A stretch of DNA of 64,000 nucleotides from Amborella trichopoda (Eukaryota > Streptophyta > Magnoliopsida > Amborellales > Amborellaceae), in the NCBI RefSeq assembly GCF_000471905.2, contig NW_006499563.1, positions 2,371,286-2,435,285 of the forward strand, written 5' to 3'. Below, piece by piece: positions 40,781-52,166 of this stretch. The position numbers and the translations under genes were made by a program. The stretch's first letter is position 1. Each line of letters begins with the position of its first letter. The notes under the pieces were generated by a model. That model saw only the letters and a program-made list of their open reading frames with translations. It was not told the origin of the DNA and did not search any database.

Positions 40781-43368
40781 CTGCAAACACATACACACAC
40801 ACATACATTAAAAGTATAGACAAGTGGGGCATAGGTCCCCACCTTGTCATAGGGTGAGCACACACGTGCGAGTGTACTCAAAGAAGAACTGAAAAAAATA
40901 AAACATGAAAATCCATGTCAATTCGCCAGCCTCACGGTGTCTTCTTGACAAGGGACTCTCGATACATATTTTACAGTAAAGAATGAGAGAAGCAAAGAGA
41001 TAAGAGAAATGAAGGTAAGAAAAGAAGTTTGACGGAGTGACTAGACTGACGTAGCGGAAATACTAATCCAGTAACTGACTTAATGTGGTAGCAAGACGGG
41101 CATGGTAACTCAGATCGGCACGATAGCTTAACTACTCGACATCAAAATTAATACCAACCAATTTGACGCAATGGCTAATCTGACGTGGCAGCAAGATGGG
41201 CACAATAACTCAGACCGGCGTGGTGGCAATACTACTCAACGACAAGACTCACACGAGCACAAAGCTCAGCCTGCCTTCTGGTCAAACAAGTGATGGAGAG
41301 AAAGAGAGGAAGTGAAGACTAGCTTGATTGTTGTTAGGTCTTCCAAATGAGAAGAAAGTGAAAATAAAAGTGATGGTGAAATAAAAGTTATGGAAAATGA
41401 AAGAGGTGAATTAAAATAAAATAACATTAGAAAATAGAATTAAAATAAAAATAGAATGGGTAAAGGAATGAATTAAAAATGACATGGAGTTAAGTATAAT
41501 GGAAATAAAAGGGATGAAAGAAACTAAAATAAGATGAGATAATTAAAATAAAATAAATAGATGGAATAGAGTACATATGGTGGGATAAAATGAGTGAAGA
41601 AAAATAAATCGAATAAAATGGAATAAAGGAAAATAAATTGAAGTAAATGAAATGAAATGGAAGGAAGGAGTAAAATGGAATAAGATAAAAGGGAAGGGGT
41701 GGAAGAAGTATAATAGGATAGTTTTAATAAAATAAAGAAAAATAAAACTTTAGTTGAGAGAGAGAGAAAGTTGGTTTATTTGGGTTGAGAAAAAATAACA
41801 TTTTGGTTAAAGGGGGAGAAAGGGTTGAATATTGGGCTTTATGTGGGTGAAGGAAGATAACGCGAGGTAAAAAGGGAGAGAGTAGGTTGATTAGGAGAGA
41901 GAGACTTGGACGAAATAGCGTGAAAGGAGGGGGGGACAAAACATTAACGAAGAAAAAGAACAGAAAAACAAAATTAGAAAAAGGGGAGGTAAATGTTTTG
42001 TTTGTGGGTTTTCTTTGGTAGATTCTTACAGAGAGAAAGCGCATCAGTTACAGGGCAGAGAATGGGGGGTGCGCGAGGTTGCTTAAGGACGGAGAGGGCC
42101 GCAGGAAGAGGTGAGTAGAAGAGAAGAGATTGCTGGTTGCGAGATGGCGGAATTGGTCGCAATTGGGTGGCTGAGGAGCAGAGGATTAGGTTGGTGGAGA
42201 GAGGGGCAAAGAAATTGGTATGGCGGAGGTAGCAGCCGAGGTTGGGAGGACAGCGGAGGAGGAGGAGGGAAGAAGGGAAGCGAGGGAAGTAGGCGTGGGC
42301 TGATGTTTCTGAGATGGGGCAGAGGAGAGCACAAGGTAAAAGTAGAGGGCAGTGACCGTGGTGTTGATTGAGGAAGAAAGAGGCGGAGATGATTGCAGGT
42401 GAAGAAGGACGAGCGAGATTGGTTACAGGCAGCGGAATTGAGCGCTGCCGAAGAGAGAAGAAGGAGGTGGTGGTTCGAGCTACTACAAGGTGAGTTATTA
42501 TTGCAAGTGGTTGAGAAGAAGATGAGAGAGGTGCTAGTGGTGGAACAGCAAGGGTGTGGTGGTTGAGTGATAGCTGGCTGCAGAGCAGAAGAAGAGGATG
42601 GTGAGAGAAGACGGAGGAAGAATTGCAAGGATGGAGTGTGGCAGTAATTGGGGAAGAGAGTAAAAATGGTGGGAATGGAGGAGTGCTTGAGAGTAGAAGG
42701 TGATGCTGCGGGTTGGAATTTGTTTCTTCAGAGACGGAGGTGTGGAGAGGACGGTACGCTACGCGAAAGGATAGAAGTTGTCGCGCACGGGGGTCGGTTG
42801 GCAGTCATGAACGGCAGTGAGATGGGAGTCACGGACGGCGTTGGGGTGGAAGTACTAGGGATTGATTGAACACACGACGTTGGGGAAAAAGGTTTGGAAA
42901 ATGGTGGTCACGTGGGACCACAGATCGTGAGAGGGAAAAAGGGAACACGAGGGTGCATAACGGGCAGTGATGTGAAGGTACACAGCAAAAGAATGGGGAA
43001 AGGAGGTGGACAAGAGGGACTACTAGAAAAGGAGAAAGTGGACCCGAGGGTGCACAGGGCGTAAGTAATCGTGCAGTAATAAGAGGAAAAGGAAGAGAGA
43101 GAAGTGGTGGTCCCGTGGGACCACAAGGGAGAAGAAGGGAAGGTGGTGGTCATGAGGGATCACGGAAGAGGAAAAAGGAAGGCCATGGTCATGCAAGACC
43201 ACAAAGGGGAAAGGGAAAAAGAGAGGAGAAAAAAATGTTGTGCTCGGTAGTGGGAGTGCCGAGCTAGACAGAGAGAGGAGAGAGAGCAAAAGAAGAGAGG
43301 GAGAGAAGAGAGAGAAAGAGAGAGGGAGAGAAGAGAGAGAAAGAGAAGGAAAGAAGAGAGAAAGTAAC
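40781..43368 (-). other. Candidate LTR intron (C)
   Basis: A weak donor TTAAA/GTTACTTTC at 43368 aligns with CAAGCAG/GTAACTTTC of LTR-B. A good acceptor GTATGTGTTTGCAG ends at 40781. The enclosed 2.6 kb is purine-rich and repetitive. The donor has decayed relative to the consensus. Confidence 0.35.
42880..43215. repeat. GTGGTC...GACCAC dyad repeats in LTR-C
   Basis: Several 60-90-bp units, each with a dyad such as GTGGTCACGTGGGACCAC (about 42903) or GTGGTCCC-GT-GGGACCAC (about 43106-43123), joined by GGGAGAAGAAGGGAAGG-like purine runs. They are not found in LTR-B or LTR-D. No coding meaning is seen. Confidence 0.7.
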
Positions 43369-43469
43369 TTTAAGCTCAGGGGTATCGAATAAAAAATTTC
43401 TCTCTCCTTCCTCTCTCTCCAAAAACGTGACCCACAATATAGATATTTTTATTAAGCCAAGTGGTTTCC

Positions 43470-43494
43470 CTTATATAATGATATCACGTGATAT
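43470..43494 (-). promoter_or_regulatory. TATA box and G-box of LTR-C
   Basis: TATATAAG on the minus strand (43470-43477) with ATATCACGTGATAT just upstream (43481-43494). CACGTG is the plant G-box core bound by bZIP/bHLH factors. The G-box is not at this place in LTR-A, LTR-B or the LTR at 62093. Confidence 0.55.
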
Positions 43495-44859
43495 ATATAC
43501 TTTTGCCCAAACATGGGTGGATTGATCAAAATTAACCCTATTACTGAAAGTTACAATTTAACTAAATTAAAAGAAATTCTAAAAATAGGTCAAAATGATA
43601 ATTTTGCCCCTGCTCAACAATTCATGAAATTCTACTTCAATCCCTGTCGCTGCCATAGAACTCGTACGATTTTCCTATGCCGATTCGAGGCTGCTCCAAG
43701 GCTCATTTGACCAAAAGATGATTACTTTCTCGTTGGGCTCGGTATGATGATCAATTTGATACTAACTTTGAGCCACGGATCGTGTTTTTAGGCCACGATC
43801 ATGCGACTTGAAATTTGTACGAATCTTGAAAAATTTCGATCGATAGTGTGCTCATTTTTTGATGTGTTTCCTTGATTACTTTGCCAAATTGCATTGAGTA
43901 TGTCATCACAATCGCATTGCAACAAACGCAGCTCGATTTCGTGCTCGAACAAAGATTTTACTATCTTGGGTTTTCGGTCGGAACTTGGATTCCAACGACT
44001 AAAATTTTTCAGCAACTTTAACACCTTTGTACGCTCAATCTAATCGTTCATCATGTATGGGGTTTCGGGTCAGATACTACCCTAGACCTTACGCATGTAA
44101 TGCAACTGATTTCACGTCGATCGGGCACCCCACCACCATGATATGGCTTCTCGAGTGAGTCGCGTTACTGTTAATTTTCCTGAAACCTTGATCACAAACC
44201 GTCATCTTCTCTCAAGATTTTCTCCCTGCTAGGGCATCATCATGTGATGTGCCACATATCAAAATGCTCATCTTGATGAGACAAACACACTTGCAAAAAT
44301 TTGAGCGCGATCCGACTTGTAACGAGGGATATATGAGTCTTCACAGTTCTTATTCGTGACTATGAAAACCAGCCTCCTTTAAGAAAGATTAGTGCAGGGA
44401 GGGCGCAAAAGAATAGCGTGCAACCTCTCTTTTTCAGTCTTTTACCCATAACTTTGTTCTAGAACCTATGTTTAAGTCGAAAATTGACCCCTGGGGGTTG
44501 TCGACCTTGTCGGATCCAATGACGCTTCGAAAATAGGGTTCCAATTTCTTTGTTTGCACTGCCTTTGTCTGCACTGCCTTAGACAATTCTAAGACTCTAA
44601 AAAATTCCACTATAAGTCAGGGCTTTATTGACTGGCTTCTCTTTTATTCAGCATCGGGGACCCAGGGTGTTGAAAAATGTGTTCAAACAACCTGCCCTGT
44701 TGAATGTTGTGCTTTGAGGACAACATTCGAAAAATTTCCTTTGGCTTCATTTATTTATTTCTTCCTAGCCACATGACCACATGAGCGCCGAGGAGATATC
44801 CACGCAATGCTGTAACTAGGATGCTTAGATGTCTAGATGCATTTGTCGCAGGTCCATTC

Positions 44860-45345
44860 ATGGAGACTTTGGGGGAGAAGAGACTTTTGAGGGATCCTGT
44901 CGAAGTCCTCACCCTCAAGGGACTGTTTTGTAATTTAGAGGGATTAATATTTTAAGTCCTCACCCTGTTAGACGTATTGCTACTGGTGGGGGACATCTCA
45001 TGGAATGCCCATCATCCACGTCAGGAGCTCTTCTTGGGTTCCAAATGGTGGGGGCCTTGCTGAAGAGCTTGTAGACCTAGTTGGTCAGAATCCAGGCCTA
45101 TCTGGCAGTCGGGTGCCTTGCTTAAGAGCCTTCTTCCCAATTAGACATAGTTTTTGTGTCTTCTGGTGGAGGACATCTCATGGAATGCCTATCATCCAAG
45201 TCAGGAACTTTTGTTTTGCTACCGATGGGGGACATCTCATGGAATGTCCATCATCCACGTCGGGAGCTTGCTTGGCTGCTGGTGGGGGACATCTCATAGA
45301 ATGCTCATCATCCATGTCAGGAGATTTTCTCTGGATGGACAGCCA
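44860..45345. repeat. GGGGGACATCTCATGGAATG tandem repeats
   Basis: Clear copies begin near 44989, 45167, 45227 and 45285, with a period of about 60 bp: GACATCTCATGGAATG, then CATCATCCACGTCAGGAGCT. Before them (44880-44970) lie GTCCTCACCC words also seen at 47710-47780 and in the acidic repeats of element G (56220-56560). Non-coding 3' region of H. Confidence 0.8.
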
Positions 45346-46150
45346 AGGAGCCCTTGGTGGGCGTTGTTTGCTGCTACACCAGGTTTGCTTTTAACAAACG
45401 AGCTACCTCTATGGGCCCCATCCTGTCGAGTCGAGTCGAGTCGGGGGACTTTTTGTTGTCCTGTCCCAAATGTCTGGTCCGATCAGGGAGGGATTTTGAC
45501 AAGACGACCTTGAAATGGCTTTACCCTGTTTGTTATGGACAGGTGTTGACCTGGTTTGATAGTTTCTTGCCTTTGAGAGCATCTTTGCATGTCGTAGTGG
45601 CTTTCTTGTTTCTATGAAGGCTAGTTTGTCTTTCACCTGGTTCACCGTAGTGACTTCCTAGGAATGGTACTCTCTGCATTGAATATGTCTCACCTTCTTG
45701 GTGATTCTTCTGACCTCTGGGTCCATTTTATGAATGGACTCAGACTGTGGAATTCTTCCTTGAAGCTCGTATTTTTAATCTTGATATCAAGGCATTCTAT
45801 TACCAGGGATTTTTCTTTGAATGTCAGCTGAAGCTGCCCATGAGGCGAGCGCTGCATCAACCTGCTTATTGGTCCAAGCGCCCTTGCAGAATTTCACTTG
45901 GACTGGAGAAGTGGCACTGTAGAGACGGTTTTCACCGACCTCCTTTTAGTCGGGGCTCTTTTACCCATGACCTTACAATCATGTCCACCCCTTTTCTTCC
46001 ATTTTTACTCACGGCGCCCTTTCAGGTTTTCACCATGCCCGGTTTTTATTCACGGAACTCTCTTACTCATGGTTTCGTGACCATGCCCGTCCGTCATTTT
46101 TACTTATGGCGTTCCCTTATTTAGGTATACACCATGCCTGTTTTATTTTT
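45346..46150. other. H 3' region, no gene seen
   Basis: It contains a short GAGTC microsatellite (45427-45443) and, from 45950, pyrimidine-rich words TTTTTACTCACGGCGCCC and TTCACCATGCCCG, shared with the leaders of the GGTC arrays at 27200, 36060 and 49030. A plus-strand frame of 125 codons (45747-46124) has no recognised relative and runs into these repeats, so I do not call it a gene. Confidence 0.5.
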
Positions 46151-47015
46151 CTTTTTTTTGTAAGGGTGTGTTTAGGGTCATGCCTCCAAGACCTGTGGAA
46201 GCCTTTTATCATCATGCTGCCAGGACGTATACTATAGTTTAAGGTCATACAGCTGGACTATGGTGAAGATGGATGACAGTCTGTGGAGGCCATGGAATGA
46301 GTATGATGGTGGTTTGACTCACTCTGAGGAGATGGCCCGAGGCTGCCTACAAAGGACGGATGGTGTTGGTATGGAAGGTGGATAGTGGTGACCCACTAGT
46401 AGACGGTGAGTATGGAAAGCGAGGCGGGTAAGACTCGCTGGGGAATGATGAATGGTAATGAAGTGAAAAGATTCACTGGGGAGTTTATGAAGGTAGTACA
46501 GGCAAAAGGTGTTGTGCGCGTATGTGAAGGCGTGTTTAAAGTCCTACCTCTAGGACCTATGCAAAGTAATTTAAAGTCATGCTGTCATGACATGCACTAC
46601 AGTTTAATGTCATATAGCTTGGACCATGGCTATGTAGTTTAACATCATGATGTCAGAACGTGCACTACAGTGTAAGGTCGTGCAACTAGACCTTCGCTAT
46701 AGTTTAAGGTCATATAGTTTGGACCATGTAGTTTAAGGTCATGCATCTGGACCATGGTTATGCAGTTTAGAGTCATGCAGGAAGGACCATGGCTATGCAG
46801 TTTAGGGTACAACACGGACTAGGCAGTTTAAGGTCATATAGTTTAGACCCTGCAGTTTAAGGTCATGCATCTAAAATACTGCTACAGTTTAAGGTCATGT
46901 AGTTTGGACAATGCAGTTTAAGGTCGTGCATCTAGCCAATGGTTGTGCAGTTTAGGGTCATACAGCACGGACCATTGCTGCAGTTTAAGGTCATGCAACC
47001 GGACCATGGTGTGGG
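46150..47015. repeat. Degenerate GGTC hairpin array, element H (first)
   Basis: About 20 units of 30-60 bp with the pattern CAGTTTAAGGTCATGCATCTGGACCATGG-like: TTTAAGGTC, 8-9 variable bases, GGACC. The stem words are kept while loops vary (ATATAGTTT, ATGCATCT, ATGCAACC). It is a second, more diverged array in the same element as 49215-49400. Confidence 0.8.
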
Positions 47016-47259
47016 TCCCCATGTAGGTGATGCTCCATCAGGAATAGGTCAGTGGTTGGCAATCCGACTCCTTCGGGATAAAATGGTTAAGGCCATACAC
47101 AAGTAAAGGGCTCAGATGGAGATGGTGGCCCGATGAGGGATGGCAAACAAAAGCAGACTTCACTGGGGATAAGGGGTAAGTGTGACTCCCTGAGGGTGAA
47201 GGATGAGGCTTCACTGGTTCACCCGCGATGGTCAAAGTGGGGTAACACAGGTGGGATCT

Positions 47260-47570
47260 AAGCACAAGGGCACGCGCGATAGCCTGGAGGACATGCGAGG
47301 CGGTAAGGAACACACACGGCAATGAAGAAGATTCATGCACGGTGGTGAAGAAGGAACATGTGCGGCGGTGAAGAACACGCATGATGGTGAAGGCACCCGC
47401 GGCGGTTGGCATTCGCCGTTTTGGACACTCACGGTGGTGAAGACATCTAGGACGATTGACACTCGCGGTGGTGAAAACACTCGTGGCAGTGATACACTCA
47501 CAGCGGCAGTTGAGAGGAACACGCACGGCGGTTGAGTGGAACGCACACGATGATTTTTTGGAACACGCAC
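47260..47570. repeat. CGGCGGTGAAG repeats
   Basis: About ten degenerate units of 24-36 bp around AACACGCACGGCGGTGAAG. The same type of word, in a longer unit, makes up the array at the right window edge (63575-64000), which lies at the matching place upstream of another minus-strand LTR. The resulting Thr/Val/His-rich readings are not taken as protein. Confidence 0.75.
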
Positions 47571-47950
47571 TGCAGTTTAGTGGACATGCATGCGAGAGAC
47601 GTGTGTGTGTGGCAGCTTGCGATTGGGTTCGGGCTTAAGAGCTGCTGCCTCGACCAACCCGGCCTGATGGAGAAAGGTCTTTTAAGGTCTTTTGCCCCGA
47701 ACAAATTGTCGAGGGGTGCTTTTAAAAAGTCCTCACCCTTGTTGGACATGTTGAGGGAAATTTTATGGTCTTCACCCACTTTAGACCGTTGTAGAGGTAG
47801 GGGCACGCATGATAAGAAGTGGGGTCATGGGCAGTTAAGGTGCATGATGGAGGATTAAAAGAGCTACGAATGGTGTATTTCAGCTAGGGGAAATGGGAGC
47901 TAGATAGTGTACGGTCCTATCAGGTGAAATGGTATGAAGTCACATAGTCG
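47570..47950. other. H 3' region between arrays
   Basis: No gene is seen. Two GTCCTCACCC-type words (47720-47790) recall those at 44880-44970. The rest is unique in this window. Confidence 0.4.
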
Positions 47951-48690
47951 AAACTGCGATACGCCTCTTTGGGATATAGCATTATAGAGGCAGTCGCATG
48001 CTTTGGAATCTCACAATTAGAACTATGGTACACCTCTTTGTCGATGAGACGGTTGCATGCTTTTGCTTCGAAGCGTCACAGTCGGAACTGTGGTACACCT
48101 CCTTAGGGAATAGCTTTGGTAGAGGTGGTCTCATGGTTTGGAATCTCACAGTTAGAACTGCGGTACGCCTCTTTATAAATGAGGTGGTTGCTTTCTTTTG
48201 CTCCAAAGCCTCACAGTCGGAACTGTGGTACACCTCCTTGGGATATGGCTTTGGTAGAGACGGTCACATGCTTTGAAATCTCACAATTAGAACTGTGATT
48301 CACCTCTTTGTCGATGAGGCGGTTACATGCTTTTGCTTCGAAGCCTCACAGTCAAAACTCTGGTACACCTCCTTGGGATATAGCTTTGGTAGAGGTGGTC
48401 GCATGCGTTGTAATCTCACTGTTAGAACTGTGGTATGCCTCGTTGTCGATGAGGTGGTTGCATGACTTTGCTTCGAAGCCTCACAATAGGAATTATGATA
48501 CACCTCCTTGGGATATAGCTTTGGTAGAGGCAGTCGCATACATTGGAATCTCGCAATTAGAACTGTGGTACGCCTCTTTATCGATGAGGCGGTTGCATGC
48601 TCTGCTTCGAAGCCTCACAGCCAGAACTGTGGTACACCTCTTTGATATACGGCTTTGTAGAGGCGGGTGCATGCTTTGAAGTGCGCGCTT
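47950..48690. repeat. 135-bp two-part tandem repeat
   Basis: Five copies of a 135-bp unit (marker CACCTCCTTGGG near 48096, 48231, 48366, 48501 and 48635). Each unit is itself two related halves of about 65 and 70 bp that share a CTCACAGTCGGAACTGTGGTACRCCTC block: one half continues TTTGTCGATGAGGCGG and GCTTCGAAG, the other CTTGGGATATAGCTTTGG. This is a higher-order, satellite-like structure inside element H. Confidence 0.92.
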
Positions 48691-49400
48691 TGCTTCGAAT
48701 CCTCACAGTCGCAACCGAGGTACACCTTGATTAGGGAGGACACCTCGGAGGAGTGGTGCCTTTTCACCAGAAGCTTGTGAAGAAGGATGTAGTAGGGGAT
48801 GTGTAGGAGGGTGTCATGCGGTAACCCCATGGAGACATGTAGTAACATGAAGCGGTTTATAGTCATGCGAATGGACTATATGTCGTGCAGTTTAACGTCT
48901 TGCTACAGGGACGTGAGACATTTTCATTCATGTTGTCCTATAAGGCAAGGTCAGCACGCCTATCATTTGAGAGGGAGTACCCTGAAGGGTTTTCACCATA
49001 TCCCTTTTATTTCGAAACTTTTGCCCATAGTGCCCTTGTGGGTTTTCACTATGCCCATCTTTTTCTTTCTCTTCTTTATCCTAACATAATTTACCCATGG
49101 TGGCCTTTCGGGTGCACACCGTGTCTGTCATTTTTTTTTTTTTTGACATTTTTACACATGACGCCCTTGCGTGTTTTCATCATGTCCGTCTTCTTCTTTT
49201 TCCTTTTTTTTTTGTGTGGAAGTGTGTTTAAGGTCATGCCAATGTGACCATCAATTTGACGTGTTTTAAGGTCATCCGCCAAGACCTAAGGGCATGTTTA
49301 AGGTCTTGCCTCCAAGACTGTATGTTGTATAGTTTAACGTCGTGCCACTAGGACGTGTGTTATAGTTTTAGGGTCGTATAGCTTGGAACGTGTGTGCTAC
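48690..49400. repeat. H 3' region next to gag, with GGTC repeats
   Basis: 48690-48880 carries ACCTTGATTAGGGAGGACAC and GGTAACCCCATGGAGACATG, colinear with 26870-27040 of element I. 48950-49210 has pyrimidine-rich TTTTCACTATGCCC words. 49215-49400 has GGTC/GACC half-units. The gag stop (49368) falls in the first of these. This colinearity shows H and I are one subfamily. Confidence 0.85.
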
Positions 49401-50846
49401 TGGATCAGGTGTAAAATCAGCCCCCAAGTTCAATTTTCCCATGTCTATGAAGTTCTGGATGATGTCCTTGGTGGCACGGCACTCCTCAATGTTATGACCA
49501 AGTCTCCTATGATATTGGCAGTAATTGGGCTTGCTTTCCCTTCCAAATTCCCTTGATCTTTTTGGCAGGGGTAGCTCGATCATCTCCTCTGATAAGAGAG
49601 TCTTAAGCAACTTGGGGATCATACACTTGTCAAAGGAGTAATCCTTGTGTCGGCCTTGGCTTGAGGAGTGTATGGTATTTGTTATGGCAGCTGATAATTG
49701 ATCATCGTCTTTACTGGATGCGAAGGGCCAAGATATATATCCATGGTTCTTGAGCAAGCTTTCAATTTGTTCTGCCTTGCTGACCATCTTGGTGAATGTA
49801 GTGGGGCATGATGAAGTGACATAACGAGCCAATTCTGGGTGTATCCCGTCTATGCAGTATTCTATCTCTTGAGGCTCACCTATTGGTGTAGCCAGATTAC
49901 GCCACCTTTCGATGTACTCGATCACTGGCTCATGTGGCTTTTTGTTTCACCTCAAGGAGTTCAAAGAGTTGCACTTTCCTTTCTATGTCTCAAAAGAGCT
50001 TAAGGAACTCTTCCTCCATTTGTGCCCATGATGAGAATGACCTTGATAGTAACAGAGAGTACCATTTGAATGCTGATTCTGTAAGGGTTCCCACAAGTTG
50101 CTGAAGCAGTAGGTGCTCATTATTAGCCGTATTGCCACAGGCTGTAATGAAATGGGTTGTGTTGCTGCGATGAGCCAGTACTATCAAACTTGGGGAAGTC
50201 GAGTCTTTGATAGCTCGTTGGAAATGAAGTTTGGTCAACATACGTTGGGTAAGGCTTTTGATCGTGATTCAGCATTTCCATCACTGGGATAAATGTACTT
50301 TTTCAATGCTTCGGCTACCATGCCTTTCATTAATTCTTCGTTCCCAACCTGAGCTAACGGGGAGGAGACCGACAATGAGGGAGGTGAGGGTGGGAGTACT
50401 CTTTCTTCTGATGGTGCTGTTTTGATGACCCGATACGGTGCTTGAGGGATGATAAAGAGGGTTTGGTGCCCCGAGGGGGTACGCTCGAGCTTATGAGACA
50501 CCAATACCTCTTGGTGCAAAGTTTCCATGATTTCATCTTTTGATCTCATCTCAGCTTGTAACTGCCTCAATGTGACCTTAAGCTGCACAATATCGTTTCC
50601 ATAAAATTCTGATACTTCATGGATCACCATGCTTGAGGGCTCTTCTTCAATTGGAGGATTGGGTTGCTCACCATTGGGAAGCAAAGGGATAACGGAGGCT
50701 TTGGGGCTGATTGCCTCGAAAACTTCCTTTTCATTTGGGGCAGTACACTCCAATAAAGTTTGTTCACCACATGCCTCTTGCTCAATGGAGTTCTCGACCA
50801 TAGGCTCAACTGTCGTTGCTTTGACAACATCATTGATGAAGGTCAT
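49368..50846 (-). pseudogene. Gag of element H (gag-only type)
   Basis: The reading from 50846 (MTFINDVVKATTVEP) has an acidic and probably coiled-coil N-terminal region (VTLRQLQAEMRSKDEIMETL), a Pro/Ser stretch, GNEELMKGMVAEALKKY, a shift near 50290, then core blocks AFKWYSLLLSRSFSSWAQ, a shift near 49990, and MIEYIERWRNLA...CIDGIHPELARYVTS. The knuckle CQYHRRLGHNIEEC is intact. It ends at the same AIRP-stop as element I. About three frame changes break about 480 codons. Confidence 0.9.
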
Positions 50847-51197
50847 TTAGCCTTTCTTTAGGTTCACTTCATCTTCCAATGATTGAGTATCCTTGTCATC
50901 TAATGAGAATCTAAAACTCTCACAAGATGGTGAGGTCACTTGATCATCATTGGGGAAGAATTTTTTGAGACACAGGGGAAGCCTTCAATCACTTTCTTTT
51001 CTTTGGCCCTGAGCTGAGCCTTTAATGTCTTGGTCACTCGGGCCCATTTTCGGGCCTGACCATGATTTCCTTTCTTCATGGCCAGGTAAAACTATCGTCG
51101 GGCCAAGGCGAACGGTTCTTCCAACACATTCAGGCAATTGCCCTTGGAACTGGGTGGAGTGTTAAATCCGTGCATGTGTGCACAGTGCAAAGGTGTG
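50847..51197 (-). other. Region between ORF1 and gag, element H
   Basis: The minus strand has broken reading with CLNVLEEPFALARR and KKGNHGQARKWARVTKTLKA, probably an N-terminal extension of gag or the end of ORF1. Stops interrupt it. No further signal is seen. Confidence 0.4.
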
Positions 51198-51967
51198 CTA
51201 AGGGCAGGTGGTGAGATCGGCGTGTGTGCGCCCCTTGAAGAAGGACTTTAGGTGACAAGTAGTGTGTCCGGCCTTAAGAGGCCTAGTGCCATGAGCATGT
51301 GTGTGTGATTGGATGGTCGTGTGACCATCCCTCATAGAATGAGCAGGAATGTGGCGGGAGGGGGGACTAGGAGGTTCCCCCTCATGTGCGCGAGCAGACC
51401 TAGCGATGTAGTGCATATGCAAGGGGTGTGTAGGGCCGAGCCCAAGAAGAGCCAAACCCTGAAAGTGTGTCGAGGTAAGCTGAGGGTTGCCTTGAGTGGT
51501 GCGATGTCAAAGAGGTGCAGGGCTCGATTCATGAAGACCCGAACCCTGACCGTGTCACGAGGTAACCTAAGGGTTGCCCCAAGGTGTAGCTAGAATGGAT
51601 GGTCCACTAGCTTTGGTGGGTATGTGTGAGGTGGTGGCTTCAGAGGCGCATCCTCCTGGTGTCGAGCATCCTGTTACAGGGGCTTGTAGTGACAAAGAAT
51701 GAGGGGTGGCCTCGCAGTGACCCATAGGAGCAACGGCATTTGAACTGCCAATCAAGGGAGAGAGAGAGAGGCGGCCTCCGGGCTACCTCGAGCAGTGGGG
51801 CCGGCAAGTGAGTTACCAGTAATAGAGTGCACGCTGTGTGTGGTGGCATGTGTGCCACTAATGCAAGGTGCGTTGGCGGAGGGTCCACCATTGTAAGGAG
51901 GTAGGGAGAGAGGGACTTTTAGGTCCATCCTCACCTCTTTCCACGTGATGACCTGGGTGTGCAACAC
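51198..51967 (-). pseudogene. ORF1 of element H
   Basis: The start reads TQVITWKEVRMDLKVPLSLP and ISGTHATTHSVHSITGNSLAG, matching ORF1 of D and E1. It then degrades into several Pro/His/Arg-rich frames (51567-51891 and 51198-51455). It keeps the place between PBS and gag, even though this element has no pol. Confidence 0.65.
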
Positions 51968-52147
51968 AGGTTGGGAACGAGGTTCACGGAAGCTGCTCCC
52001 GATGAAGAATCATGAGAACGGGGATTACGAAAGCTCCGACTCGGATGAAGGGGTTGAGCAACCCCAACGACATGTGTGTGTATAATGAGCATGAACAAAA
52101 GAAAGAAAAGACCAAATAAGAATGATCCAACGATGGTATAGCGTGTG

Positions 52148-52162
52148 CGCAGTGGAGTCGCA
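52148..52162 (-). promoter_or_regulatory. Primer-binding site of H
   Basis: The minus strand reads TGCGACTCCACTGCG, the TGGCGACTCCACTG site minus one G. It lies four bases after the LTR end (52167). This supports reading 52167-52378 as a 5' LTR piece. Confidence 0.65.
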
Positions 52163-52166
52163 TAGC

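Larger units (their letters stand above)
40490..44689 (-). repeat. LTR-C, 3' LTR of H (4.2 kb)
   Basis: The minus strand starts TGTTTGAAC (44689) and ends CTAACCA (40490). It is preceded by CAACAGGGCAGGT, which fits a polypurine tract. U3 44689-43480, TATA 43470-43477, GA-rich tract 43260-43400, a long A/G-rich transcribed part, and a conserved 3' part 40490-40760. It is the longest LTR in the window, the excess being mainly purine-rich sequence at 41340-43260. Confidence 0.85.

Noticed and set aside
42083..42628. 181-codon minus-strand frame rich in Ser, Pro and Leu
   Set aside because: It lies in purine-rich DNA in the middle of LTR-C, and composition explains it. No domain is seen.
45747..46124. 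Possible plus-strand gene of 125 codons in the H 3' region
   Set aside because: It has no recognisable relative, and its second half runs through pyrimidine-rich repeats shared with three other 3' regions.
47038..47570. Overlapping minus-strand frames with repeated Val/Pro/Ser words
   Set aside because: They are read-outs of the CGGCGGTGAAG tandem repeats in several frames at once, not a protein.
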